This document shows positions 1 through 12,905 of a DNA stretch of 64,000 nt, one piece after another. The stretch's first letter is position 1; the number at the start of each line of letters is the position of its first letter. The notes under the pieces were generated by a model. It was not told the DNA's origin, did no database searches, and was given only the letters and a program-made list of their open reading frames with translations. Source of the stretch: Pterois miles (lineage: Eukaryota > Chordata > Actinopteri > Perciformes > Scorpaenidae); assembly GCA_947000775.1 (NCBI GenBank), contig CAMQGK010000637.1, positions 17,502,001 to 17,566,000 of the forward strand, in the 5' to 3' direction. The position numbers were made by a program, and so were the translations under genes.

Positions 1-3000
1 CGTGTAAAATGATTCTACGGTAGAAAGAAGTCATTTCGTAAAATGTTGTAAAATTTTACAAAAAAACGTCATTGTATAGCATGTCGAAATTTTTCGATGA
101 AAACGTCAAATTTTTTAGATGATGAAAAAAACCATGGAAACAGTCATGTTATAGCGTGTAAAATGATTCTATGGTGAAAAGAAGTCATTTCGTAAAATGT
201 TGTAAAATTTTACAAAAAAAAAGTCAGTAAAGTATGTCGAAATTTATCGATGAAAACGTTAAATTATTTAGATGTTGAAAAAAAACATGGAAACAGTTAT
301 GTTATAGCGTGTAAAATGATTCTATGGTGAAAAGAAATCATTTCGTAAAATATTGTAAAATTTTACAAAAAAACGTCATAGTATAGCATGTCGAAATTTT
401 TCGATGAAAACGTTACATTATTTAGATGTTGAAAAAAAACATTTAAATGGTGGTATTATAGCGTGTGAAATGATTCTATGGTGAAAAGAAGTCATTTAGT
501 AAATGTAAAATTTTACAAAAATAACGTCATAGTATAGCATGTCGAAATTTTTTTTCGATGAAAACGTTAAATTATTTAGATGTTGAAAAAAAACATGGAA
601 ATGGTCGTATTATAGCGTGTAAAATGAGTCTGTGGTGAAAAGAAGTCATTTCGTAAAATGTAAAATTTTACAACAAAAGTCATAGTATAGTATGTGAAAC
701 ATAAAAATAAAATGGAAAAAACATGGAAACGGTTTTTGTGTAAATGATTCTTGGTGGAAAGACGTATTTCGTACATGTTAAAAATTAAAAAAAAAACGTC
801 ATGTGGTATGTCGAATTTTTTCGATGAAAACGTCAAATTTTTTACATGATGAAAAAAACCATGGAAACAGTCATGTTATAGCGTGTAAAATGATTTTATG
901 GTGGAAAGAAGTCATTTAGTAAAATGTTGTAAAATTGTACAAAAAAAACGTCATAGTATAGTATGTCGAAATTTTTCGATGAAAACGTCAAATTTTTTAG
1001 ATGTTTAAAAAAATGATGGAAATGGATGTATTATAGTGTGTAAAATGATTCTATGGTGGAAAGAAGTCATTTCGTAAAATGTTGTAAAATTTTACAAAAA
1101 AAAAAGTCATAGTATAGTATGTCAAAAATTTTCGATAAAAACATCAAATTTTTTAGATGTTTAAAAAAAACATGAAAACGGTCGTATTATAGCGTGTAAA
1201 ATGATTCTGTGGTGAAAAGAAGTCATTTCGTAAAATGTTGTAAAATTTTACAAAAAAAGTCATAGTATAGCATGTCGAAATTTTTCGATGAAAACGTCAA
1301 ATTTTTTTAGATGTTGAAAAAAAAACCATGGAAACAGTCACGTTATAGCGTGTAAAATGATTCTATGGTGGAAAGAAGTCATTTCGTAAAATATTGTAAA
1401 ATTTTACAAAAAAAAGTCATAGTGTAGCATGTCGATATTTTTCGATGAAAACGTTACATTATTTAGATGTTGAAAAAAACCATGGAAATGGGCGTATTAT
1501 AGCGTGTGAAATGATTCTATGGTGAAAAGAAGTCATTTTCGTAAAATGTAAAATTTTACAAAAAAAGTCATAGTATAGTATGTCGAAATTTTTCGATGAA
1601 AACGTCAAATTTTTTAGATGTTGAAAAAAAACCATGGAAACGGTCGTATTATAGATTGTAAAATGATTCTATGGTGGAAAGAAGTCATTTCGTAAAATGT
1701 TGTAAAATTTTACAAAAAAAAAGTCATAGTAGCATGTCGAAATTTTTCGATGAAAACGTTAAATTATTTAGATGTTTAAAAAAATGATGGAAATGGATGT
1801 ATTATAGTGTGTAAAATGATTCTATGGTGGAAAAAAGTCATTTCGTAAAATGTTGTAAAATTTTACAACAAAAAAGTCATAGTATAGTATGTCAAAAATT
1901 TTCGATGAAAACATCAAATTTTTTAGATGTTGAAAAAAAACATGAAAACGGTCGTATTATAGCGTGTAAAATGATTTTATGGTAGAAAGAAGTCATTTCG
2001 TGAAATGTTGTAAAATTTTACAAAAAAAAGTCATAGTATAGTATGTCGAAATTTTTCCATGAAAACGTTTAATTGTTTAGATGTTTGAAAAAAGCCATGG
2101 AAACGGTCATATTATAGCGTGTAAAATGATTCTATGATGGAAAGAAGTCATTTCGTAAAATATTGTAAAATTTATACAATAAAAACGTCATAGTATAGTA
2201 TGTCGAAATTTTTCGATGAAAACGTTAAATTTTTTAGATGTTGAAATAAAAACATGGAAACGGTTGTATTATAGATTGTAAAATGATTCTATGGTGGAAA
2301 GAAGTCATTTAATAAAATTTGTAAAATTTTACAAAAAAAATGTCATAGTATAGTATGTCGAAATTTTTCGATGAAAACGTTAAATTATTTAGATGTTGAA
2401 AAAAACGATGGAAATGGATGTATTATAGCGTGTAAAATGATTCTATGGTAGAAAGAAGTCATTTCGTAAAATGTTGTAAAATTTTACAAAAAAAAGTCAT
2501 AGTATAGTATGTCGAAATTTTTCAATGAAAACGTCAAATTGTTTAGATGTTTAAAAAAAACATGGAAACGGTCATATTATAGCGTGTAAAATGATTCTAT
2601 GGTAGGAAGAAGTAATTTCGTAAAATGTTGTAAAATTTTACAAAAAAACGTCATAGTATAGCATGTCGAAATTTTTCGATGAAAACATCAAATTTTTTTA
2701 GATGTTGAAAAAAAAGCCATGGAAACGGTCACATTATAGCGTGTAAAATGATTCTATGGTGGAAAAGAAGTCATTTTCTAAAATTTGTAAAATTTTACAA
2801 AAAAAAGTGATATTATAGTATGTCGAAATTTTTCGATGAAAACGTTAAATTTTTTAGATGATGAAAAAAAACCATGGAAACAGTTATGTTATAGCGTGTA
2901 AAATGATTCTATGGTGGAAAGAAGTCATTTCGTAAAATGTTGTAAAATTTTACAAAAAAAAGTCATAGTATAGTATGTCGAAATTTTTCCATGAAAACGT

Positions 3001-6000
3001 TAAATTTTTTAGATGTTTAAAAAAACCATGGAAACGGTCGTATTATAGCGTGTAAAATGATTCTATGGTGAAACGAAGTCATTTCGTAAAATGTAAAATT
3101 TTACAAAAAAAGTCATAGTATAGTATGTCGAAATTTTTCGATGAAAACGTCAAATTTTTTTAGATGTTGAAAAAAAACCCATGGAAACAGTCACGTTATA
3201 GCGTGTAAAATGATTCTATGGTGGAAAGAAGTCATTTCATAAAATGTTGTAAAATTTTACAAAAAAAAACGTCATATTATAGTATGTCAAAATTTTTCGA
3301 TGAAAACGTCAAATTTTAGATGTTTAAAAAAATTATGGAAATGGATGTATTATAGTGTGTAAAATGTTTCTATGGTGGAAAGAAGTCATTTCGTAAAATG
3401 TTGTAAAATTTTCACAAAAAAAGTCATAGTATAGTATGTCGAAATTTTTCGAGGAAAACGTTAAATTTTTTAGATGTTGAAAAAAACCATGGAAATGGTC
3501 GTATTATAGCGTGTGAAATGATTCTATGGTGAAAAGAAGTCATTTCGTAAAATGTAAAATTTTACAAAAAAAGTCATAGTATAGTATGTCGAAATTTTTC
3601 GATGAAAACGTCAAATTTTTTAGATGATGAAAAAAAACATGGAAACAGTCACGTTATAGCGTGTAAAATGATTCTATGGTGGAAAGAAGTCATTTCGTAA
3701 AATGTTGTAAAATTTTACAAAAAAAAGTCATTGTATAGCATGTCGAAATTTTAATTCGATGAAAACGTTAAATTATTTAGATGTTTAAAAAAATGATGGA
3801 AATGGATGTATTATAGTGTGTAAAATGATTCTATGGTGGAAAGAAGTCATTTCGTAAAATGTTGTAAAATTTTACAAAAAAAACGTCATAGTATAGTATG
3901 TCGAAATTTTTCTATGAAAACGTCAAATTATTTAGATGTTTAAAAAAAGCCATGGAAACGGTCATATTATAGCGTGTAAAATGATTCTATGGTGGAAAGA
4001 AGTCATTTCGTAAAATGTTGTAAAATTTTACAAAAAAAAAGTCATAGTATAGCATGTCGAAATTTTAATTCGATGAAAACGTTAAATTATTTAGATGTTG
4101 AAAAAAACCATGGAAATGGTCGTATTATAGCATGTAAAATGATTCTGTGGTGAAAAGAAGTCATTTCGTAAAATGTAAAATTTTACAAAAAAAAGTCATA
4201 GTTTAGTATGTCGAAATTTTTCGATGAAAACATCAAATTTTTTTAGATGTTGAAAAAAAACCATGGAAACGGTTGTATTATAGATTGTAAAATGATTCTA
4301 TGGTGGAAAGAAGTCATTTCGTAGAATGTTGTAAAATTTTACAAAAAAAACGTCATAGTATCGTATGTCGAATTTTTTCGATGAAAACGTCAAATTATTT
4401 AGATGTTGAAAAAAACCATGGAAATGGTCGTATTATAGCGTGTAAAATGATTCTATGGTGAAAAGAAGTCATATCGTAAAATGTAAAATTTTACAAAAAA
4501 AGTCATAGTATAGTATGTCGAAATTTTTCGATGAAAACGTCAAATTTTTTAGATGATGAAAAAAAACATGGAAACAGTCACGTTATAGCGTGTGAAATGA
4601 TTCTATGGTGAAAAGAAGTCATTTCGTAAAATGTTGTAAAAATTTTACAAAAAAACGTCATAGTAGCATGTCGAAATTTTTCGATGAAAACGTTAAATTA
4701 TTTAGATGTTTAAAAAAATGATGGAAATGGATGTATTATAGTGTGTAAAATGATTCTATGGTGGAAAGAAGTCATTACGTAAAATGTAAAATTTTACAAC
4801 AAAAAAGTCATAGTATAGTATGTCGAAATTTTTCGATGAAAACATTAAATTGTTTAGATGTTTAAAAAAAACATGGAAACGGTCATATTATAGCGTGTAA
4901 AATGATTCTATGGTAGAACGAAGTAATTTCGTAAAATGTTGTAAAATTTTACAAAAAAACGTCATAGTATAGCATGTCGAAATTTATCGATGAAAACATG
5001 AAATTTTTTTAGATGTTGAAAAAAAAAACATGGAAACAGTCACATTATAGCGTGTAAAATGATTCTATGGTGGAAAGAAAGTCATTTCGTAAAATGTTGT
5101 AAAATTTTACAAAAAAAAACGTCATAGTATAGTATGTCGAAATTTTTCGATGAAAACGTCAAATTGTTTAGATGTTGAAAAAAACCATGGAAACTGTTCA
5201 TATTATAGTGTGTAAAATGATTCTATGGTGGAAAGAAGTCATTTCGTAAAATGTTGTAAAATTTTACAAAAAAAACGTCATAGTATAGTATGTCGAAATT
5301 TTTCGATGAAAACGTCAAATTATTTAGATGTTGAAAAAAACCATGGAAATGGTCGTATTATAGCGTGTAAAATGATTCTATGGTGAAAAGAAGTCATTTC
5401 GTAAAATGCAAAATTTTACAAAAAAAACTCATAGTATAGTATGTCAAATTTTTTTTCGATGAAAACGTCAAATTTCTTAGATGTTTAAAAAAACCATGGA
5501 AATGGTCGTATTATAGCGTGTAAAATGATTCTGTGGTGAAAAGAAGTCATTTCGTAAAATGTAAAATTTTACAAAAAAAGTTATAGTATAGTATGTCGAA
5601 ATTTTTCGATGAAAACGTCAAATTTTTTAGATGATGAAAAAAACCATGGAAACAGTCACGTTGTAGCGTGTAAAATGATTCTATGGTGGAAAGAAGTCAT
5701 TTCGTAAATTGTTGTAAAATTTAATGAAAAAAACGTCATACTATAGTATGTCAAAATTTTTCGATGAAAACGTCAAATTTTTTAGATGTTGAAAAAAATG
5801 ATGGAAATGGATGTATTATAGTGTGTAAAATGTTTCTATGGTGGAAAGAAGTCATTTCGTAAAATGTTGTAAAATTTTCACAAAAAAAGTCATAGTATAG
5901 TATGTCGAAATTTTTCCATGAAAACGTTAAATTTTTTAGATGTTGAAAAAAAACATGGAAATGGTCGTATTATAGCGTGTGAAATGATTCTATGGTGAAA

Positions 6001-6183
6001 AGAAGTCATTTCGTAAATGTTAAATTTTACAAAAAAAGTCATAGTATAGTATGTCGAAATTTTTCGATGAAAACGTCAAATTTTTTAGATGATGAAAAAA
6101 AAACATGGAAACAGTCACGTTATAGCGTGTAAAATGATTCTATGGTGGAAAGAAGTCATTTCGTAAATTGTTGTAAAATTTAA
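1..6183 (+). repeat. Left-edge satellite block, HOR weakly resolved
   Basis: About 40 monomers of mixed variant classes; no gene. Rare variants recur at multiples of the monomer. AGTAATTTCG occurs near 2611 and 4922 (2311 bp apart, 15 monomers). The ATTTTCACAAAA form occurs near 3410 and 5876 (about 16 monomers). ACGTTACATTATTT occurs near 406 and 1451 and again in the next block. This suggests an older or mosaic HOR related to the 2.76 kb unit to the right. The block contains a degraded patch at 690-815. Confidence 0.7.
690..815 (+). repeat. Degraded satellite patch 1
   Basis: The monomer here lacks many single bases and short runs (for example GATTCTTGGTGGAAAGACGTATTTCGTACATG in place of the intact form, given here in summary), while order and strand are preserved. 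Most changes are dropouts rather than substitutions. Interpreted as poor consensus or local decay. Confidence 0.6.
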
Positions 6184-8940
6184 CGAAAAAAACGTCATAG
6201 TATAGTATGTCGAAATTTTTCGATGAAAACGTCAAATTTTTTAGATGTTTAAAAAAATGATGGAAATGGATGTATTATAGTGTGTAAAATGATTCTATGG
6301 TGGAAAGAAGTCATTTCGTAAAATGTTGTAAAATTTTGCAACAAAAAAGTCATAGTATAGTATGTCAAAAATTTTCGATGAAAACATCAAATTTTTTAGA
6401 TGTTGAAAAAAACATGAAAACGGTCGTATTATAGGGTGTAACATGATTCTGTGGTGGAAAGAAGTTATTTCGTGAAATGTGAAATTTTACAAAAAAACAG
6501 TCATAGTATAGTATGTCGAAATTTATCTATGAAAACGTTTAATTTTTTAGATTTTGAAAAAAGCCATGGAAACGGTCATATTATAGCGTGTAAAATGATT
6601 CTATGGTGGAAAGAAGTCATTTCGTAAAATATTGTAAAATTTTACAAAAAAACGTCATAGTATAGCATGTCGAAATTTTTCGATGAAAACGTTACATTAT
6701 TTAGATGTTGAAAAAAAACATGTAAATGGTGGTATTATAGCGTGTGAAATGATTCTATGGTGAAAAGAAGTCATTTAGTAAATGTAAAATTTTGCAAAAA
6801 AACGTCATAGTATAGCATGTCGATATTTTAATTCGATGAAAACGTTAAATTATTTAGATGTTGAAAAAAAACATGGAAATGGTCGTATTATAGCGTGTAA
6901 AATGATTCTGTGGTGAAAAGAAGTCATTTCGTAAAATGTAAAATTTTACAAAAAAAACGTCATAGTATAGTATGTCGAATTTTTTCAATGAAAACGTTAA
7001 ATTATTTAGATGTTTAAAAAAACATGGAAACGGTCATATTATAGCGTGTAAAATGATTCTATGGTAGAAAGAAGTCATTTTCGTAAAATGTTGTAAATAT
7101 TTTACAAAAAAAGTCATAGTTTAGTATGTCGAAATTTTTCGATGAAAACATCAAATTTTTTTTAGATGTTGAAAAAAAACCATGGAAACGGTTGTATTAT
7201 AGATTGTAAAATGATTCTATGGTGGAAAGAAGTCATTTCGTAAAATGTAAGATTTTACGAAAAAAACGTCATAGTATAGTATGTCGAATTTTTCCGATGA
7301 AAACGTCAAATTATTTAGATGTTGAAAAAAACATGGAAATGGTCGTATTATAGCGTGTAAAATGATTCTATGGTGAAAAGAAGTCATTTCGTAAAATGTA
7401 AAATTTTACAAAAAAAATGTCATAGTATAGTATGTCGAATTTTTTCAATGAAAACGTTAAATTATTTAGATGTTTTAAAAAAACATGGAAACGGTCATAT
7501 TATAGCGTGTAAAATGATTCTATGGTAGAAAGAAATCATTTCGTAAAATGTAAAATTTTATAAAAAAAATCATAGTATAGTATGTCGAAATTTTTCGATG
7601 AAAACGTTAAATTATTTAGATGTTGAAAAAAACCATGGAAATGGTGGTATTATAGTGTGTAAAATGATTCTGTGGTGAAAAGAAGTCATTTCGTAAAATG
7701 TAAAATTTTACAAAAAAAAGTCATAGTATAGTATGTCGAAATTTTTCGATGAAAACATGAAATTTTTTTAGATGTTGAAAAAAACCATGGAAACAGTCAC
7801 ATTATAGCGTGTAAAATGATTCTATGGTGGAAAGAAATCATTTCGTAAAATGTAAAATTTTACGAAAAAAACGTCATAGTATAGTATGTCGAAATTTTTC
7901 GATGAAAACGTCAAATTTTTTAGATGTTTAAAAAAATCATGGAAATGGATGTATTATAGTGTGTAAAATGATTCTATGGTGGAAAGAAGTCATTTCGTAA
8001 AATGTTGTAAAATTTTACAAAAAAAACGTCATAGTATAGTATGTCAAAATTTTTCGATGAAAACGTCAAATTTTTTAGATGTTTAAAAAAATGATGGAAA
8101 TGGATGTATTATAGTGTGTAAAATGTTTCTATGGTGGAAAGAAGTCATTTCGTAAAATGTTGTAAAATTTTACAAAAAAACGTCATAGTATAGCATGTCG
8201 AAATTTTAATTCGATGAAAACGTTAAATTATTTAGATGTTGAAAAAAACCATGGAAATGGTCGTATTATAGTGTGTAAAATGATTCTGTGGTGAAAAAAA
8301 ATCATTTCGTAAAATGTAAAATTTTACATAAAAAGTCATAGTATAGCATGTCGAAATTTTTCGATGAAAACATGAAATTTTTTTAGATGTTGAAAAAAAA
8401 CCATGGAAACAGTCACGTTATAGCGTGTAAAATGATTCTATGGTGGAAAGAAGTCATTTCGTAAAATGTTGTAAAATTTTACGAAAAAAAAAAGTCATAC
8501 TATAGTATGTCGAAATTTTTCAATGAAAACGTTAAATTTTTTAGATGTTGAAAAAAACCATGGAAATGGTCGTATTATAGCGTGTGAAATGATTCTATGG
8601 TGAAAAGAAGTCATTTCGTAAATGTTAAATTTTACAAAAAAACGTCATAGTATAGCATGTCGAAATTTTTCGATGAAAACGTTAAATTATTTAGATGTTG
8701 AAAAAAACCATGGAAATGGTGGTATTATAGCGTGTAAAATGATTCTGTGGTGAAAAGAAGTCATTTCGTAAAATGTAAAATTTTACATAAAAAGTCATAG
8801 TATAGTATGTCGAAATTTTTCGATGAAAACATGAAATTTTTTTAGATGTTGAAAAAAAACCATGGAAACAGTCACATTATAGCGTGTAAAATGATTCTAT
8901 GGTGGAAAGAAATCATTTCGTAAAATGTAAAATTTTACGA
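6184..8940 (+). repeat. 2.76 kb HOR, copy 1 (18 monomers)
   Basis: The diagnostic variant ATTTATCTATGAAAACGTTTAAT followed by GATTTTGAAAAAAGCC is at 6521, and its counterparts are at 9276 and 12034 (2755 and 2758 bp apart). Flanking variants, including ATTTTGCAACAAAAAAGTC, TTACATTATTTAG, CATGTAAATGGTGG and the TTTTAATTCGATG monomer, occur in the same order in the next copy. The unit length equals 18 monomers of about 153 bp. Confidence 0.8.
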
Positions 8941-11699
8941 AAAAAAACGTCATAGTATAGTATGTCGAAATTTTTCGATGAAAACGTCAAATTTTTTAGA
9001 TGTTTAAAAAAATGATGGAAATGGATGTATTATAGTGTGTAAAATGATTCTATGGTGGAAAGAAGTCATTTCGTAAAATGTTGTAAAATTTTGCAACAAA
9101 AAAGTCATAGTATAGTATGTCAAAAATTTTCGATGAAAACATCAAATTTTTTAGATGTTGAAAAAAACATGAAAACGGTCGTATTATAGCGTGTAAAATG
9201 ATTCTGTGGTGGAAAGAAGTTATTTCGTGAAATGTAAAATTTTACAAAAAAAAAGTCATAGTATAGTATGTCGAAATTTATCTATGAAAACGTTTAATTT
9301 TTTAGATTTTGAAAAAAGCCATGGAAACGGTCATATTATAGCGTGTAAAATGATTCTATGGTGGAAAGAAGTCATTTCGTAAAATATTGTAAAATTTTTA
9401 CAAAAAAACGTCATAGTATAGCATGTCGAAATTTTTCGATGAAAACGTTACATTATTTAGATGTTGAAAAAAAACATGTAAATGGTGGTATTATAGCGTG
9501 TGAAATGATTCTATGGTGAAAAGAAGTCATTTAGTAAATGTAAAATTTTACAAAAAAACGTCATAGTATAGCATGTCGAAATTTTAATTCGATGAAAACG
9601 TTAAATTATTTAGATGTTGAAAAAAAACATGGAAATGGTCGTATTATAGCGTGTAAAATGATTCTGTGGTGAAAAGAAGTCATTTCGTAAAATGTAAAAT
9701 TTTACAAAAAAAAGTCATAGTATAGTATGTCAAATTTTTTTCAATGAAAACGTTAAATTATTTAGATGTTTAAAAAAAACATGGAAACGGTCATATTATA
9801 GCGTGTAAAATGATTCTATGGTAGAAAGAAGTCATTTCGTAAAATATTGTAATATTTTACAAAAAAAGTCATAGTTTAGTATGTCGAAATTTTTCGATGA
9901 AAACATCAAATTTTTTTAGATGTTGAAAAAAAAACCATGGAAACGGTTGTATTATAGATTGTAAAATGATTCTATGGTGGAAAGAAGTCATTTCGTAAAA
10001 TGTTGTAAAATTTCACAAAAAAAACGTCATAGTATAGTATGTCGAATTTTTCCGATGAAAACGTCAAATTATTTAGATGTTGAAAAAAACATGGAAATGG
10101 TCGTATTATAGCGTGTAAAATGATTCTATGGTGAAAAGAAGTCATTTCGTAAAATGTAAAATTTTACAAAAAAAATGTCATAGTATAGTATGTCGAAATT
10201 TTTCAATGAAAACGTTAAATTATTTAGATGTTTTAAAAAAACATGGAAACGGTCATATTATAGCGTGTAAAATGATTCTATGGTAGAAAGAAATCATTTC
10301 GTAAAATGTAAAATTTTATAAAAAAAAGTCATAGTATAGTATGTCGAAATTTTTCGATGAAAACGTTAAATTATTTAGATGTTGAAAAAAACCATGGAAA
10401 TGGTGGTATTATAGTGTGTAAAATGATTCTGTGGTGAAAAGAAGTCATTTCGTAAAATTTGTAAAATTTTACATAAAAAGTCATAGTATAGTATGTCGAA
10501 ATTTTTCGATGAAAACATGAAATTTTTTTAGATGTTGAAAAAAAAACCATGGAAACAGTCACATTATAGCGTGTAAAATGATTCTATGGTGGAAAGAAAT
10601 CATTTCGTAAAATGTAAAATTTTACGTAAAAAACGTCATAGTATAGTATGTCGAAATTTTTCGATGAAAACGTCAAATTTTTTAGATGTTTAAAAAAATG
10701 ATGGAAATGGATGTATTATAGTGTGTAAAATGATTCTATGGTGGAAAGAAGTCATTTCGTAAAATGTTGTAAAATTTTACAAAAAAAACGTCATAGTATA
10801 GTATGTCGAAATTTTTCGATGAAAACGTCAAATTTTTTAGATGTTTAAAAAAATGATGGAAATGGATGTATTATAGTGTGTAAAATGTTTCTATGGTGGA
10901 AAGAAGTCATTTCGTAAAATGTTGTAAAATTTTACAAAAAAACGTCATAGTATAGCATGTCGAAATTTTAATTCGATGAAAACGTTAAATTATTTAGATG
11001 TTGAAAAAAACCATGGAAATGGTCGTATTATAGTGTGTAAAATGATTCTGTGGTGAAAAAAAGTCATTTCGTAAAATGTAAAATTTTACATAAAAAGTCA
11101 TAGTATAGCATGTCGAAATTTTTCGATGAAAACATGAAATTTTTTTAGATGTTGAAAAAAAACCATGGAAACGGTCACGTTATAGCGTGTAAAATGATTC
11201 TATGGTGGAAAGAAGTCATTTCGTAAAATGTTGTAAAATTTTACAAAAAAAAGTCATAGTATAGTATGTCGAAATTTTTCCATGAAAACGTTAAATTTTT
11301 TAGATGTTGAAAAAAACCATGGAAATGGTCGTATTATAGCGTGTGAAATGATTCTATGGTGAAAAGAAGTCATTTCGTAAATGTTAAATTTTACAAAAAA
11401 ACGTCATAGTATAGCATGTCGAAATTTTTCGATGAAAACGTTAAATTATTTAGATGTTGAAAAAAACCATGGAAATGGTGGTATTATAGTGTGTAAAATG
11501 ATTCTGTGGTGAAAAGAAATCATTTCGTAAAATGTAAAATTTTACATAAAAAGTCATAGTATAGTATGTCGAAATTTTTCGATGAAAACATGAAATTTTT
11601 TTAGATGTTGAAAAAAAACCATGGAAACAGTCACATTATAGCGTGTAAAATGATTCTATGGTGGAAAGAAATCATTTCGTAAAATGTAAAATTTTACGT
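8941..11699 (+). repeat. 2.76 kb HOR, copy 2
   Basis: Near-identical in variant order to the preceding 2.76 kb. The two copies differ by scattered substitutions and A-run lengths (for example TGCAACAAAA is shared, while GTGTAACATG near 6440 is GTGTAAAATG here). The unit continues into a partial third copy. High similarity between adjacent copies implies recent tandem amplification. Confidence 0.8.
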
Positions 11700-12905
11700 A
11701 AAAAACGTCATAGTATAGTATGTCGAAATTTTTCGATGAAAACGTCAAATTTTTTAGATGTTTAAAAAAATGATGGAAATGGATGTATTATAGTGTGTAA
11801 AATGATTCTATGGTGGAAAGAAGTCATTTCGTAAAATGTTGTAAAATTTTACAACAAAAAAGTCATAGTATAGTATGTCAAAAATTTTCGATGAAAACGT
11901 CAAATTTTTTAGATGTTGAAAAAAAACATGAAAACGGTCGTATTATAGCGTGTAAAATGATTCTGTGGTGGAAAGAAGTTATTTCGTGAAATGTAAAATT
12001 TTACAAAAAAAAGTCATAGTATAGTATGTCGAAATTTATCTATGAAAACGTTTAATTTTTTAGATTTTTGAAAAAAGCCATGGAAACGGTCATATTATAG
12101 CGTGTAAAATGATTCTATGGTGGAAAGAAGTCATTTCGTAAAATATTGTAAAATTTTACAAAAAAACGTCATAGTATAGCATGTCGAAATTTTTCGATGA
12201 AAACGTTACATTATTTAGATGTTGAAAAAAAACATGTAAATGGTGGTATTATAGCGTGTGAAATGATTCTATGGTGAAAAGAAGTCATTTAGTAAATGTA
12301 AAATTTTACAAAAAAACGTCATAGTATAGCATGTCGATATTTTAATTCGATGAAAACGTTAAATTATTTAGATGTTGAAAAAAAACCATGGAAATGGTCG
12401 TATTATAGCGTGTAAAATGATTCTGTGGTGAAAAGAAGTCATTTCGTAAAATGTAAAATTTTACAAAAAAAATGTCATAGTATAGTATGTCAAATTTTTT
12501 CAATGAAAACGTTAAATTATTTAGATGTTTAAAAAAAACATGGAAACGGTCATATTATAGCGTGTAAAATGATTCTATGGTAGAAAGAAGTCATTTCGTA
12601 AAATGTTGTAAAATTTTACAAAAAAAGTCATAGTATAGTATGTCGAAATTTTTCGATGAAAACATCAAATTTTTTTAGATGTTGAAAAAAAACCATGGAA
12701 ACGGTTGTATTATAGATTGTAAAATGATTCTATGGTGGAAAGAAGTCATTTCGTAAAATGTTGTAAAATTTTACAAAAAAAACGTCATAGTATAGTATGT
12801 CGAATTTTTTCGATGAAAACGTCAAATTATTTAGATGTTGAAAAAAAACATGGAAATGGTCGTATTACAGCGTGTAAAATGATTCTATGGTGAAAAGAAG
12901 TCATT
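11700..12905 (+). repeat. 2.76 kb HOR, partial copy 3
   Basis: It follows the order of copies 1 and 2 for about 1.2 kb (TATCTATG marker at 12034, TTACATTATTT near 12205, CGATATTTTAATTCG near 12321 as in copy 1 at about 6820). It diverges near 12905, where the next monomer instead carries GTATGTAGAAA. From 12034 on, the sequence is also the first copy of the 3.36 kb repeat, so the two HORs overlap in origin. Confidence 0.7.
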
